Shown here: positions 1 through 5,784 of the stretch, piece after piece
Position numbering within the stretch: the stretch's first letter is position 1
Layout of the letters: each line of letters opens with the position of its first letter
NCBI GenBank assembly: GCA_946618745.1
Contig: CAMOLN010000012.1
Location: 1-11,165 of the forward strand
Reading direction: 5' to 3'
DNA: 11,165 bases
Origin: an uncultured Alphaproteobacteria bacterium
GTDB taxonomy: Bacteria > Pseudomonadota > Alphaproteobacteria > RF32 > CAG-239
The notes under the pieces: model-generated
The model's input: only the letters and a program-made list of their open reading frames with translations
Databases searched by the model: none
What the model was told of the DNA's origin: nothing
Position numbers and translations under genes: made by a program

Positions 1-60
1 ACTCGAACTCACGACCCTCGGTTTTGGAGACCGATGCTCTACCAACTGAGCTATACCCCT
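1..60 (-). tRNA. tRNA-Trp (CCA anticodon), 3' end cut by window edge
   Basis: Read on the minus strand from base 60, the sequence folds as the first 60 nt of a tRNA. The 5' acceptor strand is AGGGGTA, the D arm contains GCTC...GAGC with AGTTGGTA in the loop, and the anticodon stem TCGGT/ACCGA encloses loop CTCCAAA. The anticodon CCA lies at bases 27-25 and decodes UGG, so this is the tryptophan tRNA. The T arm begins with GTGAG and TTCGAGT. The remaining T-stem strand, acceptor 3' strand and CCA end lie left of the window. In many proteobacteria tRNA-Trp precedes secE-nusG, which may therefore lie just outside, but that cannot be seen here. Confidence 0.95.
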
Positions 61-74
61 ATCAAACTGAAATG

Positions 75-103
75 CTTATAAAACATTTCATTTCACAAAT
101 CAA
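75..103 (-). promoter_or_regulatory. Putative sigma-70 promoter for tRNA-Trp
   Basis: On the minus strand, TTGATT (103-98) and TATAAG (80-75) are separated by 17 bases. This places transcription start near base 68, about 8 nt before the mature tRNA 5' end at base 60. The site lies in the 51-base gap between the tolA stop codon and the tRNA, so the tRNA probably does not depend on tolQRA transcription. A 7-bp inverted repeat (68-74 with 84-90) overlaps the -10 region. Confidence 0.55.
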
Positions 104-111
104 GAACTTTT

Positions 112-1038
112 TTATCTTATCGACTTATCAATCGGATTAAATCTTAGGCGCAAAACTTGCCATTTGTCATATCTGTCGGCATATTTTTCCGCCAAAATTT
201 CTTTATACACCGGCTCACAGATATGCACTGCACGCACCGCCGAATTAGCCACTGAACGGAAATGTCCGTCAGAATTATAACGCGACTTATCCATCACTTC
301 TACTGCCCGCACGGTGCCGTTTTGGTTCAATGCCGCCTTAATCTCAATCACCATATCTTCAATTCCCATTGCACCTGGGTCAAGATTCCAACATTGGCGC
401 AAACGCCCAGCTAAAGCATCCATCTCTGATATCGACAATTCACTGAAATACGAGCCGATTGTACCTCCCTCAACTCCCATATTGGCAACTTTAGTGCCTT
501 CTTTAATCGTAGCACTGTCTGCCTGATCCGCCTCTTGTGCCAGTTTATCAACACTTGCCAACAAACTCTTCAACGGATTAGCCAATTGCGGCTCCGATTT
601 TTTAGGTTGTTCTTTTTTCGGTTCAGGCTTTTTCTCTGGTTTCTTTTCCGGCTTTGGTTTAGGCTTTGGAGCAACCGGCTTTTTCGGTTGCGGTGCAACA
701 ACAAAACTCTTCTTCGGCTCTTCGGGAGCTTTTTCTTCCGCCTTTGGTTCGGGCTTTTTAGGTTCTTCCTTTACTTCTTCTTTAACCGGAGCCGGTTCAT
801 CTTTGGTATAATTTTCTTCTATCTTACGTTTTTCAACCGTAGCCGCTTTATCTTCTTCGCCAAACTTTGCTTTAGGCGGAAGATTAGTCATTTCGGATAT
901 CTTAACATCTTGCAAATCAACAATAATCGGAACTTGTCCTGCCGGTGTCTTATTCCACCAAAACATCGGCAGTTTTACCATAAACAATGCCAAAACCGCT
1001 AAATGCAAAGCTATTGATTTTTTTAAGCCCGATTTCAT
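112..1038 (-). CDS. tolA: TolA, inner-membrane-anchored energy transducer of the Tol-Pal system
   Basis: TolA spans the periplasm and links the TolQ-TolR proton-driven motor to TolB/Pal at the outer membrane, supporting outer-membrane constriction at division. The 308-residue protein has a short cytoplasmic N-terminus, one membrane helix at about 8-27, and a long Lys/Glu/Pro-rich region at about 61-150 that should form an extended periplasmic stalk. A C-terminal TonB/TolA-like domain follows at about 200-303. Cys216 and Cys274 lie in that domain and could form its disulfide. The stalk is rich in KPEP/KKPE-type repeats rather than the Ala-rich helical repeats of E. coli TolA. It is the last gene of tolQRA: its ATG lies 6 nt after the tolR stop, and the ribosome binding site is weak, which suggests translational coupling. 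The family call rests on the domain order and the tolQ-tolR context. Confidence 0.88.
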   Translation of the reverse strand: MKSGLKKSIALHLAVLALFMVKLPMFWWNKTPAGQVPIIVDLQDVKISEMTNLPPKAKFGEEDKAATVEKRKIEENYTKDEPAPVKEEVKEEPKKPEPKAEEKAPEEPKKSFVVAPQPKKPVAPKPKPKPEKKPEKKPEPKKEQPKKSEPQLANPLKSLLASVDKLAQEADQADSATIKEGTKVANMGVEGGTIGSYFSELSISEMDALAGRLRQCWNLDPGAMGIEDMVIEIKAALNQNGTVRAVEVMDKSRYNSDGHFRSVANSAVRAVHICEPVYKEILAEKYADRYDKWQVLRLRFNPIDKSIR

Positions 1039-1044
1039 TTGCTT

Positions 1045-1476
1045 CTATTTTTTCCTGTTCGCTTTAGGTTCGGTCTTTAATCCCACTTTTTCGAATCCTG
1101 CCTCTTTTAACAAGGCCATCAATCCGATAACTCTTCCGTATTCCGCTCCCTGATCGCCGGAAATGGTAATCGTAACTTCATCATTTTCGGCTCTGATAGC
1201 CTTAACTTTATCCACAATCTTGTCAGCCGGAACTTCGGTTTTTCCGATGTAATAATAGCCTTCCTTATCAACACTGATATTAATTGAAGTGTCCTCTCCT
1301 GTCAGATTCTTACCCCCTACTTTGGGCAAATCCAACGCAATACCCGAAGTCATCAGCGGTGCCGCTACCATAAACACCACCAATAACACCATCATCACAT
1401 CCATTAAATTGGTGATATTGATATCCGAATTCAGACGAAACCGTTTAGAACGACGACGAAGTTGAACTCCCTGCAT
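1045..1476 (-). CDS. tolR: TolR, ExbD-family proton-channel subunit of Tol-Pal
   Basis: TolR pairs with TolQ in the inner membrane and converts proton flow into movement of TolA. The protein has 143 residues, normal for ExbD/TolR. A basic cytoplasmic N-terminus (RRRSKRFR) is followed by one membrane helix at about 22-44 containing NLMDVMMVLLVVFMV. Asp26 in this helix is the conserved proton-carrying residue of the family. After the helix comes the periplasmic ALDLPKV motif and a compact ExbD domain. The start codon lies 2 nt after the tolQ stop, and GGGAGA within the tolQ end acts as the Shine-Dalgarno. TolR is preferred over ExbD because tolA follows directly and no TonB-receptor genes are near. 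Confidence 0.92.
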   Translation of the reverse strand: MQGVQLRRRSKRFRLNSDINITNLMDVMMVLLVVFMVAAPLMTSGIALDLPKVGGKNLTGEDTSINISVDKEGYYYIGKTEVPADKIVDKVKAIRAENDEVTITISGDQGAEYGRVIGLMALLKEAGFEKVGLKTEPKANRKK

Positions 1477-1478
1477 AA

Positions 1479-2222
1479 TTATTCTCCCGCCATATCTGCT
1501 CTGATTGCGCTATCATCAATCTCGCGCGACATAATGGTTGAAAATTCCGACATAAAGGCTTCCAATTTCTTGGCATACCTGTCTAAATCCGAAGAAATCT
1601 TGTTATAAGCAACCACAGCCGGAATCGCGGCAATCAATCCGAAAGCCGTGGTAAACAATGCCTCTGCAATACCCGGCGCCATTGCAGACAACGAGTTGCT
1701 CTGCGTCAAAGCAATTGCATTAAAACTGTTAATAATACCCCAAACCGTGCCGAACAATCCGACCAAAGGTGCCACCGAACCGGTCGAGGCTAAAAATCCC
1801 AAATGTGTTTCCAAAGAATCCAAATCTTTATCCATTGTTACCATCATCGCTTTTTCAATGCGCTGCTGCAACGACACCCCGCGCACCCCTCTATCGGTCT
1901 TTGCTTTCAAAATATTGGTACGTTTCCATTCTTTCATTGCCGCCATAAACATATTAGCCATCGGCTCATTCGGCGATGCTCCCAAAGAATCATACAATCT
2001 GTCCAACGATCCCCCTGACCAAAAACTCTCCTCAAATTTAGCGGTTTTTTGTTTTAATTGGCGCAACAATCCCATTTTTTCAAAAATAATTGCCCACGAC
2101 CAAACTGATGCCAAAATCAACCCGATTAACACCACTTTAGTAACGCTGTCGGCTGACCAAACCAAATCCCACATCGAGCTTCCGCCTGTCTCTGCTGCAT
2201 TTTCAATAACTTCCGTTTCCAT
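1479..2222 (-). CDS. tolQ: TolQ, ExbB/MotA-family proton-channel subunit of Tol-Pal
   Basis: TolQ forms the pentameric inner-membrane channel around the TolR helices. From the chosen start it has 247 residues and three membrane helices at about 28-48, 143-165 and 184-206, with the cytoplasmic domain between the first two. Family motifs include GSVAPLVGLFGTVWGI (148-163) and APGIAEALFTTAFGL (182-196). The start at 2222 (METEV) is chosen because AAAGGTG lies 6-12 nt upstream; an upstream in-frame start at 2273 would add 17 residues without a ribosome binding site and would overlap the likely promoter. It is the first gene of tolQRA; ybgC, often found before tolQ, is absent. Confidence 0.93.
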   Translation of the reverse strand: METEVIENAAETGGSSMWDLVWSADSVTKVVLIGLILASVWSWAIIFEKMGLLRQLKQKTAKFEESFWSGGSLDRLYDSLGASPNEPMANMFMAAMKEWKRTNILKAKTDRGVRGVSLQQRIEKAMMVTMDKDLDSLETHLGFLASTGSVAPLVGLFGTVWGIINSFNAIALTQSNSLSAMAPGIAEALFTTAFGLIAAIPAVVAYNKISSDLDRYAKKLEAFMSEFSTIMSREIDDSAIRADMAGE

Positions 2223-2244
2223 TTCTTTCACCTTTATAATCAAA

Positions 2245-2273
2245 ATTGTAAAACCTTGTCGCCAACATAACAA
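2245..2273 (-). promoter_or_regulatory. Putative sigma-70 promoter of tolQRA
   Basis: On the minus strand TTGTTA (2273-2268) and TACAAT (2250-2245) are 17 bases apart. Transcription would begin near 2238, leaving a leader of roughly 15-20 nt that contains the AAAGGTG ribosome binding site. The fit is good for the -10 (5 of 6) and moderate for the -35 (4 of 6). Confidence 0.5.
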
Positions 2274-2322
2274 AAAATCCTAAATAATCAATTAACTTTA
2301 CTTAGTTTTTACAACTTTTTTA

Positions 2323-2351
2323 TTTACTTTCGACAAAATTTATAGTATAAT
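2323..2351 (+). promoter_or_regulatory. Putative sigma-70 promoter of the unknown gene at 2385
   Basis: TTTACT (2323-2328) is followed after exactly 17 bases by a perfect TATAAT (2346-2351). Transcription would start near 2358 and give a leader of about 27 nt that holds TTGGAGA, with GGAGA at 2374-2378, 6 nt before the ATG. The region is divergently shared with the tolQ promoter at 2245-2273. Confidence 0.6.
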
Positions 2352-2384
2352 AAACTCATAACTTGCTATGATTGGAGAAACAAC

Positions 2385-3173
2385 ATGACAGAAACTCACC
2401 TTCAAGGACCTACTCCTTATCAAGAGGACAATCGATATTATTTATACGATGGAACTACTGATTGTGAAATAGGAGCTTATAAAGACGGATACCCTTGTAA
2501 ATATGAAGAAAATACCCCGGAATATCGATTATATCAAAAATTTATGAATGCTGATTTAGTTAATTGGAAGAAACTCGATGATAGTAGTTTACTTATGTTT
2601 CCATGCCAGCAACATAATGAATATAATGAATATAATGAATATATTGCCATATCACCTTGCCGTATCTCTGATGATGAAAAAACGGCTGTTCAAAAATTTC
2701 GAGCTGAACACCCTGAAGTTATTTATGAAATCCCTGGCAATGGTTGGGAGTTTGTAAAAGAATGTTCAAAAGTGCCTATTCAATTTCACCTTTATAGTAA
2801 AGAAAATAATAAATTTATAGAAATAAATACTACTACCGACGGTAATTTTAATTTTAACAACATTCCAAATGACCTAAAAGAAGCCTTAGAAGGCATCAAC
2901 CCGAAACAACTAAAAGAGCAACAAGATAATCTATATAGATCCAACAGACCGTTTATGAATATTGGCGATAACAACCAATATTTTCTTTTTCATCCAGATT
3001 TTATGAAAGAAATTCCCGACAGAACTTCTGATAAAGCTTTTCGAGAAATGATAATGCTGGAAAAAAGCGGAAGAACTGAATTTCCTAAAATTACTAAACC
3101 AATTAAAAATAATTCACACAATCCATTAAGCAAATCACCCAATTCACCCCAAACACCTTATCTGGAATTATAA
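2385..3173 (+). CDS. Unrecognised AT-rich protein, 262 residues
   Basis: I do not recognise this protein or any domain in it. It has 262 residues, no signal peptide and no membrane segment, so it should be soluble and cytoplasmic unless exported without a classical signal. It is rich in Asn, Tyr, Lys and Glu. The N-terminal part (1-45) has Tyr/Asp/Gly-rich segments that look beta-prone, residues 78-86 are a triple Asn-Glu-Tyr repeat, and the last 30 residues are a Pro/Ser/Asn-rich, probably disordered tail. Six Cys are scattered without a metal-binding pattern. The start is supported by GGAGA upstream and a strong promoter; a terminator follows the stop. It stands alone between tolQRA and the ATP synthase operon, and its base composition is clearly more AT-rich than its neighbours, suggesting a lineage-specific or acquired gene. 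Confidence 0.8.
   Translation: MTETHLQGPTPYQEDNRYYLYDGTTDCEIGAYKDGYPCKYEENTPEYRLYQKFMNADLVNWKKLDDSSLLMFPCQQHNEYNEYNEYIAISPCRISDDEKTAVQKFRAEHPEVIYEIPGNGWEFVKECSKVPIQFHLYSKENNKFIEINTTTDGNFNFNNIPNDLKEALEGINPKQLKEQQDNLYRSNRPFMNIGDNNQYFLFHPDFMKEIPDRTSDKAFREMIMLEKSGRTEFPKITKPIKNNSHNPLSKSPNSPQTPYLEL
2616..2642 (+). repeat. Three tandem copies of a 9-bp in-frame repeat (AATGAATAT)
   Basis: Three exact adjacent copies of AATGAATAT sit in frame inside the unknown gene and encode three Asn-Glu-Tyr units (residues 78-86). Because the unit is a multiple of three, gain or loss of copies would lengthen or shorten the protein without a frameshift. Confidence 0.9.
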
Positions 3174-3185
3174 ACTTTCTCAACT

Positions 3186-3216
3186 AAAAAAGCTCGACCT
3201 TATGTCGAGCTTTTTT
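3186..3216. terminator. Bidirectional rho-independent terminator
   Basis: An 8-bp perfect stem (AGCTCGAC at 3191-3198 with GTCGAGCT at 3204-3211) encloses a 5-nt loop. It is flanked by A-tracts on the left and T-tracts on the right, so a U-run follows the hairpin on both strands. It lies 12 nt after the stop of the plus-strand unknown gene and 13 nt after the stop of the minus-strand atpF, and can end both transcripts. Confidence 0.92.
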
Positions 3217-3229
3217 TCAATCAAGGCGG

Positions 3230-3838
3230 CTAAGCCGCTTTTTCTAATTCTTTAATTGCTTCGTCTATCAGTTTGCCTTGCGCTTTATCATCTAATTCTT
3301 TTTGCAACAATTTTCTCACCGTTGCCATAGTCAACTCAGCAGTTTTCACTGCCACTTCTCCAGCCGCATTTTCCTCAGCCAATGCCAAATGAGCTTTGGT
3401 TTCTTCTTCGCGCTTTTTCATATCCGCTTCCAAACGTTGCAAGGTTTCTCTCTTCAAAACCTCCACCTCATGTTCGGAACGTTTTAACATCTCAGCTGCC
3501 TCTTTTTCTGCTCCGCGGAATTTGCGCTCATATTCCGCCAACATCTTCTGAGCATCTTCTTTTAAATCAACTGCATCTTTAATTCGTTGGGCAATTTGTT
3601 CACCTCGACCGCGCAACAACCCCATAACAGCCTTGCCAACCGGTCGTGCCAACAACAAAACCACCAACACAAACGCCGCACCGACCCAAAACTCGGCTTC
3701 CAAATAAAAAGCCTCATGTCCGTGTGCACCCAACTCTTGTGCCGTATTCTCCAAAGCTGTTGCCACGCTTTCCGCAGCATTCAACACTGCATCTTGCGTA
3801 GCATCTATGATTTCTTTATTGGGCATAACTTCATCCAT
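3230..3838 (-). CDS. atpF: ATP synthase F0 subunit b
   Basis: Subunit b is part of the peripheral stalk that holds the F1 head still against the rotating c ring. The 202-residue protein has one membrane helix at about 49-66, followed by an Arg/Lys/Glu-rich coiled coil from about 78 to the C-terminus (for example EQIAQRIKDAVDLKEDAQKM). Before the membrane helix lies an unusual 45-residue N-terminal extension, mostly acidic and helical, which makes the protein longer than the usual b of about 155-165 residues. The start at 3838 has AAGGAA about 10 nt upstream; Met5 is a weaker alternative. It lies 4 nt after the b' gene and closes the operon just before the shared terminator. The presence of a second, different b-type gene upstream is normal for alphaproteobacteria. 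Confidence 0.9.
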   Translation of the reverse strand: MDEVMPNKEIIDATQDAVLNAAESVATALENTAQELGAHGHEAFYLEAEFWVGAAFVLVVLLLARPVGKAVMGLLRGRGEQIAQRIKDAVDLKEDAQKMLAEYERKFRGAEKEAAEMLKRSEHEVEVLKRETLQRLEADMKKREEETKAHLALAEENAAGEVAVKTAELTMATVRKLLQKELDDKAQGKLIDEAIKELEKAA

Positions 3839-3842
3839 CTGC

Positions 3843-4328
3843 CTATTCCTTCTTCAAGCTGTCCAGCACCTTTTGTGCCTTATCCAAACTAACTCCGGCA
3901 AACCCCACCTTTGCTAACACATCAACCGCCAAGGCTACTGCAGCATCTCCTATCTTTTGCAAAGCTTTATTCTTTGCCGCATCAATACGTTTTTCCCCTT
4001 GCTCTATTTCAGCATTAAGTCTGGCTGCCAAATCTGATTGCTTGCGAGTAACTGTTTCGTTCAACTCGTCTTTTGTCTTTTGTAATTCCATATTGGCTTT
4101 TTGACTGGCCTCGCGCACAGCCGTCTCATAACGTGCTATTCCTTCCTCGACTTGCTTTTTCAGCTCAGCCGCTTTGGCTAACTCGCTGTCAATTTTCTCT
4201 TTACGCAGATTTATCATTTCCGCTGTCTTAGGAATAATGAATTTGCTCATTATAAACAACAAAGTGAAAAAACAAATCGTCAGCCAAAAAAACTGCGACG
4301 GAAAAACACTAAAATCTAACTGTGGCAT
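3843..4328 (-). CDS. atpF': ATP synthase F0 subunit b'
   Basis: This is the second b-type peripheral-stalk subunit, which pairs with b as a heterodimer in alphaproteobacteria, cyanobacteria and chloroplasts. It has 161 residues. The start MPQLDFSVFPSQFFWL is characteristic of b'. One membrane helix lies at about 12-31 and ends in SKFIIPK; residues 40-150 form a charged coiled coil. The ATG follows GAGG by 9 nt. Upstream is an 87-base gap holding a long hairpin (4348-4397), so translation of b' is physically separated from that of subunit c. The following atpF begins 4 nt after its stop. It is called b' rather than b from its N-terminus, length and position directly after atpE. Confidence 0.92.
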   Translation of the reverse strand: MPQLDFSVFPSQFFWLTICFFTLLFIMSKFIIPKTAEMINLRKEKIDSELAKAAELKKQVEEGIARYETAVREASQKANMELQKTKDELNETVTRKQSDLAARLNAEIEQGEKRIDAAKNKALQKIGDAAVALAVDVLAKVGFAGVSLDKAQKVLDSLKKE

Positions 4329-4347
4329 ATCTCAAAACCTCAATTTG

Positions 4348-4397
4348 CCTTATCACTGCGGAAACTCCGAAATTATGAGCTTCCGCCTATGATAAGG
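4348..4397 (-). promoter_or_regulatory. Long intercistronic hairpin between atpE and atpF'
   Basis: In the minus-strand transcript an outer 8-bp stem (CCUUAUCA at 4397-4390 with UGAUAAGG at 4355-4348) and an inner 10-bp stem (4386-4377 with 4367-4358, one G-U pair) are separated by a 3/2-nt internal loop and capped by a 9-nt loop. No U-run follows, so it is not an ordinary terminator. It begins about 18 nt after the atpE stop and ends 19 nt before the atpF' ATG, leaving the atpF' ribosome binding site free. Its position suggests a 3' stabiliser or processing site that would raise subunit c output relative to downstream genes; that role is inference. A palindromic repeat element is the alternative. 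Confidence 0.7.
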
Positions 4398-4415
4398 ATT
4401 ATCAATAAATATAAA

Positions 4416-4637
4416 CTAGTTGCCGGTTAACATAACCAAAGCAATAACCAAAGCATACAATGCAATGGCTTCAACGGCGGCAAATCCGGCCCAACCATAA
4501 ATATCTACATCTTTTTTAACTTGAGGATTGCGTCCTACGGTAGAAATGATGGTTGTCCAAACCTGAGACACACCCCAAGCAGCAACAGTCATTGACAAAG
4601 CGCACAAACCAGCACCTAAATAAGCTAACGGTTCCAT
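4416..4637 (-). CDS. atpE: ATP synthase F0 subunit c
   Basis: Subunit c forms the rotating membrane ring that carries protons. The 73-residue protein is a two-helix hairpin: helix 1 at about 5-31, a polar loop with GRNP (35-38), and helix 2 at about 47-71. Glu56 in GFAAVEAIAL is the proton-binding carboxylate. It is followed by Ala, not Ser/Thr, so there is no sodium-binding signature. Helix 1 is odd: where the family has a GxGxGxG packing motif, this protein has V18, A20, G22 and S24, with a Trp at 21. A strong ribosome binding site (AAAGGA) lies 9 nt before the ATG, matching the need for many copies. It sits 48 nt after atpB and is followed by the hairpin at 4348-4397. Confidence 0.95.
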   Translation of the reverse strand: MEPLAYLGAGLCALSMTVAAWGVSQVWTTIISTVGRNPQVKKDVDIYGWAGFAAVEAIALYALVIALVMLTGN

Positions 4638-4685
4638 AATTTTAATCCTTTCATTTAATAAATAAGTTTCGTGTTAATAATTATA

Positions 4686-5408
4686 TTAGTGCTCATGAAT
4701 CGCATCACCGAGGTAAATGCAACTCAACACTGTATAAATAAAGGCTTGCAGCAAAGAGATGAAAATCTCAAAGCATATAATCGCGCTGTCAAACAACAGC
4801 GGGACCGCCCCTAATACCCCCAGCCCGACAATGAAGCCGGCGATAATCTTCAACATAATATGACCGACAGTCATATTAGCAACCAAACGCACTGTCAAAC
4901 TAAACGGCTTTGACAGAAACGAAATCATCTCAATCGGCACAATTAATGGTGCCAAGGCATAAGGTATTCCTTTCGGTAAAAAAGTTCTCAACCAACCGAT
5001 TTTTTTCTTCTTAATACCGATGCAAACATTAAACAACAAAGCTATAATCGACAAACAACCTACGGCCGTTAAATGCGATGTAAAAGTAAACGCATACGGA
5101 AACAATCCCAAAACATTACCAAATGCTACAAAAGTAAATATCGTAAATATAAACGGAAAATATTTCAATCCTTCAACGCCGACATTCTCGCGCAATAGAT
5201 TATGCACAAATTCATATAAACTTTCGACCAAAGATTGAGCTGTATTCGGCACCAACGTCCGCTTACGCAAACACAGCCCGAACATAAATGTGCAAGCAAT
5301 CACCGCAATCACCATAAACAACGATGAATTGGTAAATGACACATCAACATCACCGATTTTTATCGGCATAATCGTTTTTATCTCAAACTGCTCCATCGGA
5401 TTAGACAT
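4686..5408 (-). CDS. atpB: ATP synthase F0 subunit a
   Basis: Subunit a forms the proton half-channels beside the c ring. From the chosen start it has 240 residues and five to six membrane helices. The N-terminal NPMEQFEIK and SFTNSSLFM segments are typical of alphaproteobacterial subunit a. Helix SLTVRLVANMTVGHIML carries the essential Arg174 (equivalent to Arg210 of E. coli), and the last helix has Glu214 and Gln221 of the second half-channel. The ATG at 5408 is chosen because AGGAG lies 9 nt upstream, overlapping the atpI stop. An in-frame TTG 9 nt further upstream would leave no room for a ribosome binding site. The gene starts 12 nt after atpI and precedes atpE. Confidence 0.95.
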   Translation of the reverse strand: MSNPMEQFEIKTIMPIKIGDVDVSFTNSSLFMVIAVIACTFMFGLCLRKRTLVPNTAQSLVESLYEFVHNLLRENVGVEGLKYFPFIFTIFTFVAFGNVLGLFPYAFTFTSHLTAVGCLSIIALLFNVCIGIKKKKIGWLRTFLPKGIPYALAPLIVPIEMISFLSKPFSLTVRLVANMTVGHIMLKIIAGFIVGLGVLGAVPLLFDSAIICFEIFISLLQAFIYTVLSCIYLGDAIHEH

Positions 5409-5420
5409 AAATTCCAACTC

Positions 5421-5723
5421 CTATTTTTTACTTTCTTCAGCTTTGGCCAAGCGATACACGTTCAAAACGCCGGCAGCCCCGCCAAAAATTAAAAAAACAA
5501 TCAAACACCAAGGTTTTGTATCGAACCAATTATCCAAAACATACCCCAACGCTGCCCCCACGATCACCGCTGACAACAAATCGGCACAGATTCTCAAACC
5601 GATTCGCGATGCCCGCGATTTATCGGAATTATCCGTAATCTCCCGCCGTAAACAAGCCTCTTTTGCTTGCAATTCGGCAATTCTTTTATCCAATAGTTCA
5701 ACGTCTTTTGGCATTTTTATCAT
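5421..5723 (-). CDS. atpI: AtpI, F0F1 ATP synthase assembly protein
   Basis: AtpI is a small membrane protein encoded ahead of atpB that helps c-ring assembly and, in some species, Mg2+ uptake. The 100-residue protein has a charged N-terminal helix (about 6-40) followed by two membrane helices at about 43-63 and 72-91. The family signature is visible in ADLLSAVIVGAALGYVLD and GGAAGVLNVYR. The start is uncertain: Met1 has only a weak AGG about 11 nt upstream and Met4 is possible. It lies 61 nt after the dsbA-like stop on the same strand with only a poor candidate promoter between, so it may be cotranscribed with the upstream genes. Confidence 0.88.
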   Translation of the reverse strand: MIKMPKDVELLDKRIAELQAKEACLRREITDNSDKSRASRIGLRICADLLSAVIVGAALGYVLDNWFDTKPWCLIVFLIFGGAAGVLNVYRLAKAEESKK

Positions 5724-5784
5724 GAGTGAGAGCCTACAACACTATTTATTAAGCAGTTATTAAAAAAATCAATTATTCCACAGA

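Noticed and set aside
68..90. 7-bp inverted repeat between tolA and tRNA-Trp as a terminator
   Set aside because: The stem is AT-rich, no U-run follows on the minus strand, and it overlaps the better supported tRNA promoter.
535..1002. Plus-strand open frame rich in Phe, Arg and Leu
   Set aside because: It is the complement of the Lys/Glu/Pro-rich stalk of tolA; the low-complexity codons leave the opposite strand free of stops. No ribosome binding site or protein-like composition.
2223..2273. 17-residue N-terminal extension of TolQ
   Set aside because: The upstream in-frame start has no Shine-Dalgarno and overlaps the likely promoter; the ATG at 2222 has AAAGGTG at a good distance and gives a normal family length.
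1648..2283. 211-residue plus-strand open frame opposite tolQ
   Set aside because: It lies wholly antisense to a well-conserved tolQ, has no ribosome binding site or promoter, and its protein resembles nothing known.
3226..3243. Small GC-rich hairpin (GCGGC/GCCGC) followed by five T on the plus strand
   Set aside because: It overlaps the atpF stop codon and the last codons, the stem is only 5 bp, and a strong terminator already lies 10 bases upstream. Probably incidental, though it could act as a backup terminator.
4416..4637. Sodium-driven c ring
   Set aside because: Glu56 is followed by Ala rather than Ser/Thr, and Gln25 does not align with the sodium-ligand Gln when the GRNP/ARQP loops are matched; proton coupling is more likely.
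5746..5772. Possible promoter just before atpI (TTGATT and TAATAA on the minus strand)
   Set aside because: The spacer is only 15 bases and the -10 match is 3 of 6; in such AT-rich sequence this is expected by chance.
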